64,000 nucleotides of DNA from Saccharomycopsis malanga (GCA_004014935.1 CP025325.1:2356001-2420000); one strand, 5' to 3'. Counted from the stretch's first letter, positions 31,426 to 47,237 are shown. A program made the numbers and translations. The notes: generated by a model not told the origin, from the letters alone.

Positions 31426-33423
31426 ATGGAACAGAACTTGTTGCCTACTACCGAATCCAATGTCAAGCTTTACTCTCCACCAAACTCAAGGCAGGTTTTG
31501 AGAATTGCTCTCAATTTGAAGAACCTCATTGATCAAATCGTTCCTGTAACCATTGAACCATCTACGGTTGATAAAATACTCACTCCTAAAGTTGTCCAGC
31601 TTGCATATGAAGCATGCGGTGGTCGTGGCAACGGCGAAGAGAACACATCCTCTCGCAAGTATAGGGCTTGTGTAGTCTTTTGTCTTTTAGTCATCACCAA
31701 TTGGTATTCCCAATTGGCAGAGATAAACTTACATGATTGTGACTTATACCACCGTCGTCATCTTGTTGCTGAAAAGCTTGCTGCCAGGATCATTGAGCTG
31801 CAAAAGGATGAAAAGTACCTATTCATCCAAATCTTGTGTCGTCGTTATCTGATCTGTCTTAATGACGAAGATTCTGATCCTACTAGTGCTTTAGAGCTTG
31901 CTGTTGATCGTCATTCAATCAACGTTATTAATACCTCAGGTTACCAACGTTGTATGAAGTGGCTTTGGCGTGGTTGGATTATACAGTCTCATAAAGATCC
32001 GCAGAGTTATGTTATTTATGAAAATGTTAACAAGAGTATTTTCTCCCGTCATTTCAATCCTAATCGATTGAAAACTCCTCAATATCAAAACTCGATTGAA
32101 ATCTTGGTTTCCATTCTTTACTTAATCTTGTTCACATATGTCATTAACGCTCCCCACATTGCTAACGGTACGGGTCACACCAGCTTTGATCCAAACTTAT
32201 TGGAATACATTTATTATCTATTCACTCTTGGTTTCGCTTTAGATGAACTTATCAAATTCTATCATGTTGGTTACAATTACTTTGGGTTCTGGAATGCCTT
32301 CAACGACACAATGTATACATTGATTTTGACATCTTTCGCCTTCAGACTTTATGCCACTACATTCAAAAAAAGGGATTCCGTACCACGTTTGTATTATGGT
32401 GAAATTTCATATAAAATCTTGTCCTGTGCTGCTCCTTTCATGTGGTCCCGTTTGTTACTTTATTTAGACTCACAGAAATTTGTTGGTGTTATAATTGTGG
32501 TTATTCAAAAAATGATGAAAGAATCTATTTTGTTTTTTGTTTTGCTTTTTATTATCATCATTGGGTTTTTACAGGGTTTTCTTGGTCTCGATAGCGCTGA
32601 CGGAAGTAGAGACAAAACTTACGTATTGCTTCATTCAATGGTAAAAACCATTATTGGTGGCAGCGACTTTTCTCCTTTTGAAAAACTCGCTCCTCCTTAC
32701 TCTGGGATTCTTTACTACATCTTTGTTTTCCTTATCACCGTTATCTTGTTGAATATCTTGGGTGCTTTGTTCAATAGTTCTTATGCTGCTATTATTTCTC
32801 GTTCTACTGACGAATATCTTGCCCTCAGTGCATCTAAAACCCTTAGATATATTAGAAGTCCTGACACAGACTTGTTTATCCCGCCATTCAACTTATTTGA
32901 ATTTTTTTTCATTACTTTGCCTTTAAGCTGGTGGGTCCCAAAACCTATTTTCAAAAGAATTAACTATTACCTTCTACTTGTGCTCTACACTCCGTTCTTA
33001 GTTGTCACTTCAGTAATCGAGACAAGAAATGCTAAACGAGTCCAGTACAACCGCTTTAAAAACATGCCAGATGATGCAAACGAGTTGGATACAGAATGGA
33101 ATTTGGAAGATGGATACTTGAACGATTCATCCTTTTTCTTTGATATTGGAACTGGCGAGGCTAATCGCCCTGCTAGTGCTATCAGTAATACTACACAGCA
33201 GATCAAGGCAAGTTTGCAGATGCAAAAACTCGCGGAGCGCGAAGATCCAGAATTTGTCATTGACTTGACTAGATTCAACAAGAAAGTCAAAGACTTGACT
33301 CCGCCTGTTAAAGAAGGTAACGAGTTGGGTGTTTCCTGGGAAATCTATGAATTACATGAAAAAATTGACCGTTTGTCTAGAATGGTTGACAAGTTAATTG
33401 ACGCCAAAACAAAAGAAGACTAA
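31426..33423 (+). CDS. YVC1: TRP-type vacuolar cation channel, copy 2 (complete)
   Basis: A 665-residue channel, close to the 675 of baker's yeast Yvc1. The N-terminal cytosolic region (about 1-215) has RQVLRIALNLKNLIDQIVP, ALELAVD and KWLWRGWI. Membrane segments follow at about 222-240 (ILVSILYLILFTYVI), 255-275, 285-305, 330-350, 365-385 (ILFFVLLFIIIIGF) and 425-445 (YIFVFLITVILLNILGALF). The pore loop HSMVKTIIGGSDF lies between the last two. The C-terminal cytosolic part (about 480-665) has an acidic stretch (DDANELDTEWNLED) where Yvc1 senses Ca2+, and a final helix, EIYELHEKIDRLSRMVDKL. It releases Ca2+ from the vacuole on osmotic stress. It is a paralog of the partial gene at the left edge on the opposite strand, 30 kb away. 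Confidence 0.93.
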   Translation: MEQNLLPTTESNVKLYSPPNSRQVLRIALNLKNLIDQIVPVTIEPSTVDKILTPKVVQLAYEACGGRGNGEENTSSRKYRACVVFCLLVITNWYSQLAEINLHDCDLYHRRHLVAEKLAARIIELQKDEKYLFIQILCRRYLICLNDEDSDPTSALELAVDRHSINVINTSGYQRCMKWLWRGWIIQSHKDPQSYVIYENVNKSIFSRHFNPNRLKTPQYQNSIEILVSILYLILFTYVINAPHIANGTGHTSFDPNLLEYIYYLFTLGFALDELIKFYHVGYNYFGFWNAFNDTMYTLILTSFAFRLYATTFKKRDSVPRLYYGEISYKILSCAAPFMWSRLLLYLDSQKFVGVIIVVIQKMMKESILFFVLLFIIIIGFLQGFLGLDSADGSRDKTYVLLHSMVKTIIGGSDFSPFEKLAPPYSGILYYIFVFLITVILLNILGALFNSSYAAIISRSTDEYLALSASKTLRYIRSPDTDLFIPPFNLFEFFFITLPLSWWVPKPIFKRINYYLLLVLYTPFLVVTSVIETRNAKRVQYNRFKNMPDDANELDTEWNLEDGYLNDSSFFFDIGTGEANRPASAISNTTQQIKASLQMQKLAEREDPEFVIDLTRFNKKVKDLTPPVKEGNELGVSWEIYELHEKIDRLSRMVDKLIDAKTKED

Positions 33424-34346
33424 ATTTTTCTTGTGTTGGCTCTTGAGGTCTCTTGCTGCCTGTTAATTATTAAGTTTTACAATTTTGCTACTTCTCAATG
33501 GTAATTTTTTCCATTTATCTTTCCGGTTTCTAGTAGTTTTCTTCTTCTTATGTTTATCAAAAGACAATTTTGTTTTAACTTTCTTCCAATTGCTACACAC
33601 TTTCTCTTAATAATTTCTAATATTAAACTGAAGAAAAAAACCTGAGCGTAGTAATTACCATTGCAAACTAGAGGGACGTAGTGTACCTTCTAGCACAAAA
33701 TGTACACTTGACATAAACTTTTTTTCTTGTCTATTGTCTTTATTCTCTCAAGGGAAATGATACTTGAATGTTTCAATGTCTTTCGACATTTTCATTATTT
33801 TTTATGCTGAATTATTTCTGTAGGCTTGCCATTCTTCAAGTGGTTTCTTTCTCCCAGCCTTTCTGCTTTTTATTATATGAAGCACAAAACTTTGCCTGGT
33901 GTGAAAAGGGGTGGGTCTGAAACATGTGCTAATGACGGTAAGGCTATTTCAAATAATGCCTTCTGTATTAGTACCATAAATTTAGCATAATTCGTTTTAC
34001 TATTACCTGCCTGAAATTGTACATCCCGGTTTAAATAAATAAAATTCATTCATCGTGCCAAGAAGTACTTTTTACAGCAAACACTTCAAAAGAAAAAAGA
34101 TAAAGAGTTATAGTTGCAATATTTGTAAAAAGGCGCTTTTTAATAATTTTACATATCACTTTGCGTTTACATTTGTCTTCGTGAGAATTTTTTTCATGGA
34201 AAAAGTTCAAACCCTTTTTTCACAGAGTCTTTGAGCTACAATACCAAGTATAATTCTATACATGATTAAACGTATTGAAAACATCAAACATATCAATCTC
34301 TGTCAAATTACCATAACTTCTCACACCCCACACTCCGGATCCGGGG
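33424..34346. other. Intergenic region after TRP channel copy 2
   Basis: AT- and T-rich. Only a 12-base chance match to the SINE-like core (33912-33923) and no gene seen. Confidence 0.6.
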
Positions 34347-34372
34347 ATGCAATCCGCATACTACGGATCCGT
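34335..34372. promoter_or_regulatory. CGG palindromes CCGGATCCGG and ACGGATCCGT
   Basis: Two ten-base palindromes with a CGGATCCG core at 34335-34344 and 34363-34372. The first is identical to the one at 21755-21764. They flank the ATG of the small open frame at 34347, about 440 bases before NST1. Confidence 0.4.
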
Positions 34373-34601
34373 GCTAGCCCGGACGTGGAGGTGCTGCCGG
34401 AAAAAAGCTGTGGACGAAGAATATGAAGAAGACATTATGAGAAAAAAATTGGAGAAAGAGGCGGTATTGTCTAAACTAAAAAGGAACAAGTATTCATTTG
34501 GTAGGTGGAGAGAAGTAAAAAAAAACAGGTGTTTATTTTCTGGAAGGCAACCAAGTAGGTTATACAATATTCCCCAGACAGTGGTGATTGACAAGGACTG
34601 A
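34347..34601 (+). CDS. Hypothetical small basic protein
   Basis: 84 residues with no family likeness that I recognise. It starts with a Cys/Trp-containing end (LARTWRCCRKK), then a charged helix (DEEYEEDIMRKKLEKEAVLSK), then a basic C-terminal part ending YNIPQTVVIDKD. The strong helix pattern favours a real protein. Against it, the ATG sits between two palindromes and it could be a leader frame of NST1, 200 bases downstream. Low confidence. Confidence 0.3.
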   Translation: MQSAYYGSVLARTWRCCRKKAVDEEYEEDIMRKKLEKEAVLSKLKRNKYSFGRWREVKKNRCLFSGRQPSRLYNIPQTVVIDKD

Positions 34602-34800
34602 TATTTTCGGCTAAATAGAGAGAAGGAGTGATTAACATAAGAAACGGCACTCTATTGGTGTTTATTATATCAGAAACGACCGATTGTTCGAATATTGTAC
34701 GTGATTTGGTGTTAAGAATATATTGATAGTATTTTGTGCAATTTGTATAGTATTTCTTGCTATTTCTATTCTCCATTCCGGCTTGATTCACGTTACCAGT

Positions 34801-39192
<4,392 letters not shown>

Positions 39193-42098
39193 ATTGTTTA
39201 GTTTTAAGATAGATAGATTTAGTTTACTTTGAAATGAAGCAGAATGGACAATGTTAAATATTATCTTCTCAGTGTAAGCAGTGCATTTTAGGTCAATCAA
39301 GGGTTGGGTTGCACATTCTGCAAAGCTTCGCTGTTCAGTCTTTGTTAAACGTCAGTATAGACCATAATGTTAAGATTTGTAACTCAAAATTAACTTTGAA
39401 CTATTGATACTTGAATTTCAAAATATTCACATTGTTACAAAATAGTAATGAATTAAACGTAGATGTACAATGTGGGGCGTTACAATGCATGGGTGAAGGA
39501 CAGCAGATGTTCGAAAGAATGAAACCTGGCTAAAGTTTTAAAGTTTCAGGAAAACTTATCTAAGAATATGTATTTAATAAGCCAAAGGCGGAAGCCTTAA
39601 CATGACATCTAGAAAATATTTAAAAATTCAAGTTCCGGAAGGGAAATATATATGTAATCTTACATTTCGGGCCCAGTACATATAAATTTCGTATATACGT
39701 GCTTTGGCCAAAGGGATTTGGTATAACCCAGTGGGGAAAACCCCCCAATCACGTCCTGTTGATCATAGTCTCAGCCAATTGATTGAAAGCACTAGACTTT
39801 TTTATAGGTCCTGTTTTAGACAGTTGAACTTGCCTGTGAAGTCACGTTCAGCATCTTAAAAGCAGCGAGTAACAGTGTTCGTAGTTGGGTTCGAACCCTT
39901 GAGCCTGTTAGGTCTTTACCTCTTTTTTGAACTATCCTGCGTTCCCAGCGGCATATATATATTGCTGTGGGAAAACTTATTTCACCCAGTAGTGATGTAA
40001 GCGTATAAAGCTGATTAGAAAATTGTATGCTACATGACTTTTAATAGTAAGCCTATCAGAATACAGTTCATTTACACCAATTCAGTAAATCTCGTTGTGA
40101 AGAAGATACCTTTTCAGATTGACGCTTCATAGATGTGGAGAAGGGTTAAAAAATCTGAGACGGGCCCAAAATAGGGGTTGTTCTAAAGATAGAAGCGACA
40201 GTTGAAATTTTGATCAAAACCAAAGACACGCTTTGTTTGCCTATTAAAAAGATTATCACATTGATTAGTAGATCTAGGACTGAAAGAAGTTGATTTTTGG
40301 AAAAACTTAAGTGATCTACAGCATGACCTTTTATACTATGATCTAAACAGTTTTTTACGTAAAGGGGATGCGTAGACCGACATCTGTAATAATGATTTTA
40401 TATTTCTAGTTTTCAAGGTTTAAATGAAGAATCAGTTAGGCCAAATTGTTTCAATGCATGGCCGGCATTGTATTTTTTTTTTCAAGTCTTATTTACGGTG
40501 TCATTGGGTTTATAAAATCTCAGAAAAATGACGAAATCCGTAGATGATATGCGCAGAAAATATTACCGAATATGGTAAGATGGCTACAAATACCTATGAA
40601 TCCGGCAAAACCGTAAGAAAGGTTTGTATTAAACAGGTTGGTGAGTTTTGCGATGTAGGGTAGTATGTGTATGTATAAGGTGTACCTAAATTTCCTATTG
40701 AAATATCTGGATAAACGAGTGACTATACAAGCGACACCATTAGATGGATATCGACATTTGTAAATGTTATCCACATCTACTAATAAAAGAATCAATGAAA
40801 CATAACAAAGAGCACGTCTTTCATTGATATGATACTAGGATGTATTTGTAATTGTTCTACCAATCTCTACTAATATTACATTAAACACTACATACTACTA
40901 CTGCAAAGTGGTTGAACCTACAATACAAGCAATACCATTGGTGTTGTCTACGTTGATATGCAAATAAACAAAGAGCTCTTTGCAGTGGCCGTTTTGTAGG
41001 CATTCATCGACGTTCATATTGACTCATGTCGCAAGTATGGCGCTAGGTTATTTTTAGTTTCAATATGAGCCGAGATAAAAATAGCATGGTCTTATGGTAC
41101 TTTGCTCTAAATTTTTTTCTTCGCACTGTTTCGGTACCTGGTCAAGGGCCTTAGATCATCTTTCTATTATTGTTTTGCAATTTGGGGTGTCCCAATCCAG
41201 AAATAATGTTTTTCCACTAAATGTTTCTCCCCGGTAGCTGTTATAGATATATAAGGTTAACTTTCTGTCTGTTGATAAACTATCCTTTGCCATTTTACTT
41301 TCGGTCTTTCACTTTTTGGATGCTTAACATCCCTTTGTATATAATCTACGCACTTTCAGTAGTATATTCTAGATAGGTCCATAGTGCTAGATAGATATCC
41401 TACTGTTAGCCTATTATAGTGAAGCATCAACACGAAATTTACTCCTCACTTTTTTTTGTACTGAGTCCGTCTGATTCCAGGACATGACACTGTTTTGTTT
41501 GCTACAATCCATTATCAGATCCATCTCTCCACCGTTGTTCCCTTGAATACGCGCATAAGCTGTCGGAACCCTCAAAATTACGAGTCTCTTCTTCCAAAAA
41601 AGTGTGTCACTACAATACTACACCTCAAGTCTATTGGTCCTTTATTTCACAACAAATCACAATTGCATTGAAGTTGTTGCATTGATTCCCTGGAAACAAG
41701 AATATAAATAGTGTGAAGCCCATATTTTTCATCAATTCTTTTTCACTTGTTTATTTTTTATTTTTCCTGATTTTCTTCAAAGTTTACTACTCTCGTTTTT
41801 GCAAATCAGACAGCACAACCTTTGAGAGTCAATACTGAACATTGTCAATAATTCTCAACTCCCAAGAAATAGAAATATTGCCTTCACTCCTTAAGTGTTC
41901 ATTTCCAATAATATTATTTTTAGCGGGATTTGCTTACCTCCGTGGACGTTGAAAAATTCCCCTAGCAAGCTCCGACGACCGATTTCTTGGTACCAAATTA
42001 ATCAAATCTAAAGAAGACCATAGTATCATAAGCGCCAAGGTCAACTTACTAGTGCTATCACCAATACAGGTCATTATCTCTTTTAAATTCTGCACAAA
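39193..42098. other. Long intergenic region between NST1 and RHO2
   Basis: 2.9 kb, the largest gap in the window. It holds SINE-like copy C (39643-39952). Two stretches at about 40718-40810 and 40924-40980 share ACAAGC, ACCATT, TCTACTAA-type words and AACAAAGAGC, suggesting an old duplication. The last 700 bases, T/C-rich, look like the RHO2 promoter and leader. A 91-codon minus-strand frame at 40520-40795 is not convincing. Confidence 0.55.
39643..39952 (-). mobile_element. SINE-like element, near full-length copy (copy C)
   Basis: On the minus strand it runs from a decayed A-box region (GCTGGGAACGCAGG) through GACCTAACAGGCTC and the B box GGTTCGAACCC (39888-39898). Then follow the strongly conserved core (39808-39855), TTTTCCCCACTGGG, CACGTATATACGAAA and GGGCCCGAAATGTAAGAT, with an AT-rich tail. 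It aligns with copy A over nearly its whole length in the opposite orientation. Target-site repeats cannot be told from the ATATAT sequence at both ends. Confidence 0.68.
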
Positions 42099-42665
42099 AT
42101 GTCTGCTGCAGAAGATATAATAAAACGGAAGATCGTCATTGTCGGCGATGGTGTGTGCGGGAAGACATCTCTTCTATATGTTTTTACGCTAGGAGAGTTT
42201 CCAACCGAGTATCATCCTACAGTCTTCGAAAATTACGTTACAGATTGTCGTGTTGATGGAAAAGCCGTTCAGCTTGCTCTTTGGGATACTGCTGGGCAGG
42301 AAGAATACGAACGATTGAGGCCCCTATCCTATGCGAAAGCAAACGTTATTCTTGTTGGATATGCTATAGATAACCCAGAATCACTTGCAAATGCAAAGTA
42401 CAAGTGGTATAATGAGGTCAGCAGATATTGCCCTGGTGTTCCTATCATCCTCGTGGGTCTCAAAAAGGATTTACGTCTTAATAGCTCTAACCGTTATGTT
42501 CAGTTTAAACAGGGCGAGCAAGTGGCACATGAAATTGGCGCCCGAAAATATGTTGAGTGTTCTTCCCTTACAGGTGAAGGCGTTGATAATGTCTTCGAAG
42601 TGGCAACCAGAACAAGTCTTACACTTCCAAAGGACAATTCGCCTGGCTGTTGTACAATAATGTGA
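42099..42665 (+). CDS. RHO2: Rho-type small GTPase Rho2
   Basis: A 188-residue Rho GTPase. The P-loop GDGVCGKTS, switch I YHPTVFENYV, switch II DTAGQEEYERLRP, LKKD at the nucleotide-base site, and ECSSLTGEG are all intact. The C-terminus CCTIM is a CaaX box (CTIM) with a further Cys before it, fitting farnesylation plus palmitoylation. The sequence around YVTDCRVDG and the short length match Rho2 best rather than Rho1 or Rho3. Rho2 acts with Rho1 in cell-wall integrity, actin polarity and alpha-glucan or PKC signalling, depending on species. No intron is needed. An unusually long region of 2.9 kb precedes it. Confidence 0.93.
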   Translation: MSAAEDIIKRKIVIVGDGVCGKTSLLYVFTLGEFPTEYHPTVFENYVTDCRVDGKAVQLALWDTAGQEEYERLRPLSYAKANVILVGYAIDNPESLANAKYKWYNEVSRYCPGVPIILVGLKKDLRLNSSNRYVQFKQGEQVAHEIGARKYVECSSLTGEGVDNVFEVATRTSLTLPKDNSPGCCTIM

Positions 42666-43449
42666 ACAACCCTCATCCTTAACCCACCCCTCACTCTTCC
42701 ACAAGTTTGCATTTATTCATTTCCTTTTTTGTCTCTTTACTGTTTGCTCTGTTCATCTGTTGGCTTTTTTTGTCCGTATACCGAAAGTCATGATTTTAAT
42801 TCCTGTTGTTCTTATCTGTTTTCTATCCTTTGCATAAATTTTTGTCTCTGCTAGACCTACAATATTGTTTATCTTGAATAATGAAACAAAGCCCATGTTA
42901 TATTGGCCCTGCTGTTTTGTTTTGTTTTGTTTTGTTTTTTCACCATTTTATTATCCATATTTTTTATTCTTTCTGTTAGCGTCCCTTCTTGTTAGGTACT
43001 GCTACAACTGCTTCATACATTCGCTTCTCTATTTCATGTCACCTATCATTTGTTTCTTCCGTCTCTTTTGCTCGTTTCTTCTTTTTGAAAAAAATATTTG
43101 CTGTTTCCTTTTACTTTTGTACTTGGATTATTTATTACTTACATATTTTCCGTATGCTCTCCAAATAACATACTACAATAAAATATTCAAAAGATACACA
43201 TTGTAATGATAATAAAAAAAAAAAAAATGTTGTCTTTATTGTGCTGTCAAACCGTCAAATAGCACAATGGCACATCGTACTGGGGAACACCGGAGAGCCT
43301 GTCAAAAATCATTAGACCCGCCGTTTTGGATCTTATTTTTGGTATAGGCATACATTGCTTGTTACTGTTATTTCCTTGTATATTTTTCTACAAGACGTCT
43401 TTTTGAGTTCAACTTACTATTAAAAAGGTTTTGAGTGGCTCGAATACCA
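42666..43449. other. Intergenic region between RHO2 and the MER1-like gene
   Basis: T-rich downstream region with a TTTTG pentanucleotide repeat of four units (about 42914-42935) and an A-rich run near 43212. Nothing else seen. Confidence 0.6.
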
Positions 43450-44663
43450 ATGACGAACCTTGATAATTGCCCTTTATGGCAATCAGTACATGAACTTCAA
43501 TATGAGCTTTCAAAAAATGCAAGTTCCTTTGAAAATCTTGTTAAAAATATTTGTTACCTTCAAAATACTGCATTAAAGGTGACAAGATTACATTACGTTC
43601 AAAACGGTGAAGAAAGTTCTTCTATAAAATTAAATGAATTTTTGCCAAATTATAATTTCCTCAATAAGGAACCGCCCTTACAAAAAAAGACTGATCCCAT
43701 TGATTTCCTATTTTTAAGCGCCGACCTTGAATTGGCATTTGGCAACTTAAAAAAGAAGGTGGATGAGAGACATCTAGATATAGATATTTTGAAAGACTAC
43801 AAACATGAAGATTTCGCAGTTCCCCTATTGAATTTGTCATTTTCCATTTTAAGGCTTGGGCGGTTCAGCACAGAATTCCTGATTTCATTGCTGTCTTATG
43901 ATTATGATTATTTGCTTTGCGTATGTCATGATTTTTTAGCACATTTTATCTTAGTGTTTATGTTTTCTAACAGACTTAGTTCATTCAGATGTTTTGCAAA
44001 GACAACAAAGCGGCATTCATAGTATCTACTGATTTCATCCAGTATTTAAGTTTCTGTCGTGAAGATAAAAACCCTTTAACAAATATAGACGTTTTTTATG
44101 ACATTTCAACAGAGCCCCTGCTAGTTGCTGGACGGAAAATCATAGTTTCCAGTACCTCAAAAGAAAAACTTCTTCGTGACATACTTAAAGTTAAAAAGCT
44201 CAGTCAAAGGTTCTCAAGAATAACCCAAAATTGTCAGCAATACCAACGCTTTTGCCTAAATTATACCTATCCCACAATAAACATGGCTGAAATCATGCAA
44301 CAGCTTCATGGAATATCGAAAAAAGATACGTGCACCAACACAGCTCACGACGATAACCCATCTTTTCACCATAAAACAGCCCAAAGTGTTCAGCAGCAAT
44401 TTTTCAAAGTAATACAATTGACTCAACGCGAAGTAACGTTTCTCATTGGAAAGAAGGGTGCAAAGATTGAAAGAATTCGCAATGAATCAAATTGCAACAT
44501 CAAGATTCTACCTTCTACAGTCAACCTTGACATCGGACAGTCTGTGAAAAACAGTCAAGCGCTACAGTTTATAAGAGTTGTGTCTAATGATAAGGGTTCT
44601 TTTGAGGCGTGCATGCGAATGATCGAAAGAGAACTGTTGATATACCGTTTCAACATATTTTGA
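43450..44663 (+). CDS. MER1: MER1-like KH-domain splicing regulator, two exons
   Basis: Exon 1 is 43450-43920 and exon 2 is 43989-44663. The 68-base intron starts GTATGT, has CTAAC at 43967-43971 and ends TTCAG; the closer CAG at 43973 would put a TAG in frame, so 43988 is chosen. The product has 381 residues. The C-terminal KH domain (about 294-377) has the RNA-binding loop GKKG (311-314) in FLIGKKGAKIERIRNES, and the last strand and helix FIRVVSNDKGSFEACMRMIERELL. The first 290 residues are weakly conserved. In baker's yeast Mer1 is a meiosis-specific activator that binds an intronic enhancer and the U1 snRNP. Assignment rests on the single C-terminal KH domain and the general layout. A Mer1 gene with its own intron is notable. 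No AYACCCUY enhancer is seen in it. Confidence 0.65.
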
Positions 44664-45395
44664 TTGTGAGCTACAAGATCGTCACATACAACTCGCCGTG
44701 CTACTCTACCAAGCATAACTTGAATTAACCGTACCAAACCTCAGTTTACAGACTATTTACATAACAATGCTATAGTACAATGCGAACAAACAAGCTTTCA
44801 TAGAATCTATCATGTTGAAAAATAGTTGCCATCCTATGCAAGTATGCCAAATGTACGGGTCTAATTTTGAATGCATATTGTAAACCAAGTTACCCGGTTG
44901 CATACACGTTCTCAACTTACTTATATACTTACACGACAATGCTTTACAAAACCGAAAAACCATCCCGACTCGACCATATCTTTAACTATTAAGCTCTTAT
45001 AATACGTCTATATCGATAATCATCTGAAACGCTCTAAAAAAATGTTTAACCAAAGAGTATAATGATTTCCTAAGTAATGAGAAGACTCATGTGCGCCGCT
45101 TACCCTACCTAAAAATTTCACATTTTTCACTCTGTGGTGTTTGGATGTACGCACACAATTTTTGAAAAATCTCCATGAAAAAGAAAAAAAATAATGTGAA
45201 TGCGAGTTTAAGTATGGGAAAAAAGTAAAAAGAGCGAAAAAGTAAAGCGTACTGGCAAAAAAAATTTTTTATTTTTTCAATATTTTTTTTTGTCTTTAAA
45301 AAAAATTTCTTCTACTTTTTCACTTGGTTTTTGTTCTTAACCTCATCCTACTCTTTTGCGGTTAAATCAATCATTAACTTATACAATATCCCAAA
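44664..45395. other. Intergenic region and SSB promoter
   Basis: Contains a TTACCCTA motif at about 45104-45111 (Tbf1-like) and long A and T runs at 45180-45320, common before highly expressed yeast genes. No gene seen. Confidence 0.55.
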
Positions 45396-45995
45396 ATGGC
45401 TGAAGGAACATTCCCAGGTGCTATCGGTATCGATTTAGGTACTACTTACTCTTGTGTCGCTACCTACGACTCTGCTGTTGAAATTATTGCCAACGAACAA
45501 GGTAACCGTGTTACTCCATCTTTCGTTGCTTTCACTCCAGAAGAACGTTTGATTGGTGATGCTGCTAAGAATCAAGCTGCTTTGAACCCAGCCAACACTG
45601 TCTTTGATGCTAAGCGTTTGATTGGTAGAAGATTCGATGACTCTTCCGTTCAAAAGGATATCAAGACCTGGCCATTCAAGGTCGTTGACCAAAACGGCTC
45701 CCCAGTCATCGAAGTTGAATACTTGGAAGAGAAGAAATCCTTCTCTCCACAAGAAATCTCTTCTATGGTCTTGACCAAGATGAAGGAAATTGCTGAGGCC
45801 AAGATCGGTAAGAAGGTTGAAAAAGCCGTCATTACTGTCCCAGCTTACTTCAACGACGCTCAACGTCAAGCTACCAAGGACGCTGGTGCCATTGCTGGTT
45901 TGAACGTCTTACGTATCATTAACGAACCAACCGCCGCAGCTATTGCTTACGGTTTGGGTGCTGGTAAATCTGACAAGGAAAAATTCGTTTTGATT

Positions 45996-46028
<33 letters not shown>

Positions 46029-47237
46029 TTGTTGCAACTCGCTGGTGGTGTTTTCACCGTCAAGGCTACTGCTGGTGACACTCATTTGGGTGGTCAAGAT
46101 TTCGACACCAACTTGTTGGAGCACTTCAAGAACGATTTCAAGAAAAAGACCAAGTTGGACATTTCCGGTGACGCCAGAGCTCTTAGAAGATTGAGAACTG
46201 CTTGTGAAAGAGCCAAGAGAACCTTGTCTTCTGTCACTCAAACCACTGTTGAAGTTGACTCTTTGTTCGAAGGTGAAGACTTCAGTGCTAACATCACCAG
46301 AGCCAGATTCGAAGACATCAACTCTGTTCTTTTCAAATCTACTTTGGAGCCAGTTGAACAAGTCTTGAAGGACGCTAAGGTCTCCAAGTCTGCTGTTGAC
46401 GAAGTTGTTTTGGTTGGTGGTTCTACCCGTATTCCAAAGGTCCAAAAATTGTTGTCTGATTTCTTCGACGGTAAGCAATTGGAAAAATCTATCAACCCAG
46501 ATGAAGCTGTTGCTTATGGTGCTGCTGTTCAAGGTGCTATCTTGACTGGTCAATCCACTTCTGAGGAAACCAAGGACTTGTTGTTGTTGGATGTCTCTCC
46601 ATTGTCTTTGGGTGTCGCCATGGAAGGTAACGTTTTCGCTCCAGTCGTCCCAAGAAACACCACTGTCCCAACTATCAAGAGAAGAACCTTCACTACCGTT
46701 GGGGACTCTCAAACTACCGTTCAATTCCCAGTCTACCAGGGTGAACGTGTTAACTGTTCCGAAAACACCTTGTTGGGTGAGTTCGACTTGAAGGGAATCC
46801 CACCAATGCCAGCTGGTGAACCAGTCTTGGAAGCTATTTTCGAGGTTGATGCCAATGGTATCTTGAAGGTCACCGCTGTTGAAAAATCCACCGGTAGATC
46901 AGCTAACATCACCATCTCTAATGCTGTCGGTAGATTGTCCAGCGAAGACATCGAGAAGGCTATCAGCGACGCTGAGAAATTTAAATCTTCCGATGACGCT
47001 TTTGCTAAACAACACGAAGCTAAGCAAAAATTGGAAGCTTACATTGCCTCTGTTGAAAACACTGTCACCGACCCAGTCTTGTCTTCTAAGATGAAGAGAG
47101 GTGCTAAGAACAGAGTTGAAGCTGCTTTGTCTGATGCTTTGGCTGCTTTGGAAATCGAAGACGCCAGCGCTGACTCTTTGCGTAAGGCTGAATTGAACCT
47201 TAAGCGTACCGTTACCAAGGCTATGTCTTCTCGTTAA
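45396..47237 (+). CDS. SSB1: Ribosome-associated Hsp70 chaperone Ssb
   Basis: 613 residues, exactly the length of baker's yeast Ssb1/Ssb2 and nearly identical to them in large blocks: [75 protein letters not shown] and the ending TKAMSSR. It holds the ATPase domain (about 1-390), substrate-binding beta domain (about 395-510) and helical lid. There is no signal or EEVD-type end, as expected. Ssb works with Zuotin and Ssz1 (RAC) at the ribosome tunnel exit to fold new chains. Codons are strongly biased (GGT, GCT, TTG, AAG), as in RPS14, so it is very highly expressed. Only one SSB gene is visible, so SSB1 versus SSB2 has no meaning here. Confidence 0.98.

Noticed and set aside
33912-33923. A further SINE copy
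   Set aside because: Only GTCTGAAACATG matches the copy B core and the match does not extend.
39643-39952. The dispersed repeat as a solo LTR
   Set aside because: No TG..CA ends, no 5-base target repeat, copies truncated at one end only, and internal Pol III boxes. These features fit a SINE.
40520-40795. A 91-codon minus-strand gene
   Set aside because: No domain, no conserved neighbours, and it lies in a decayed repeat-like area.
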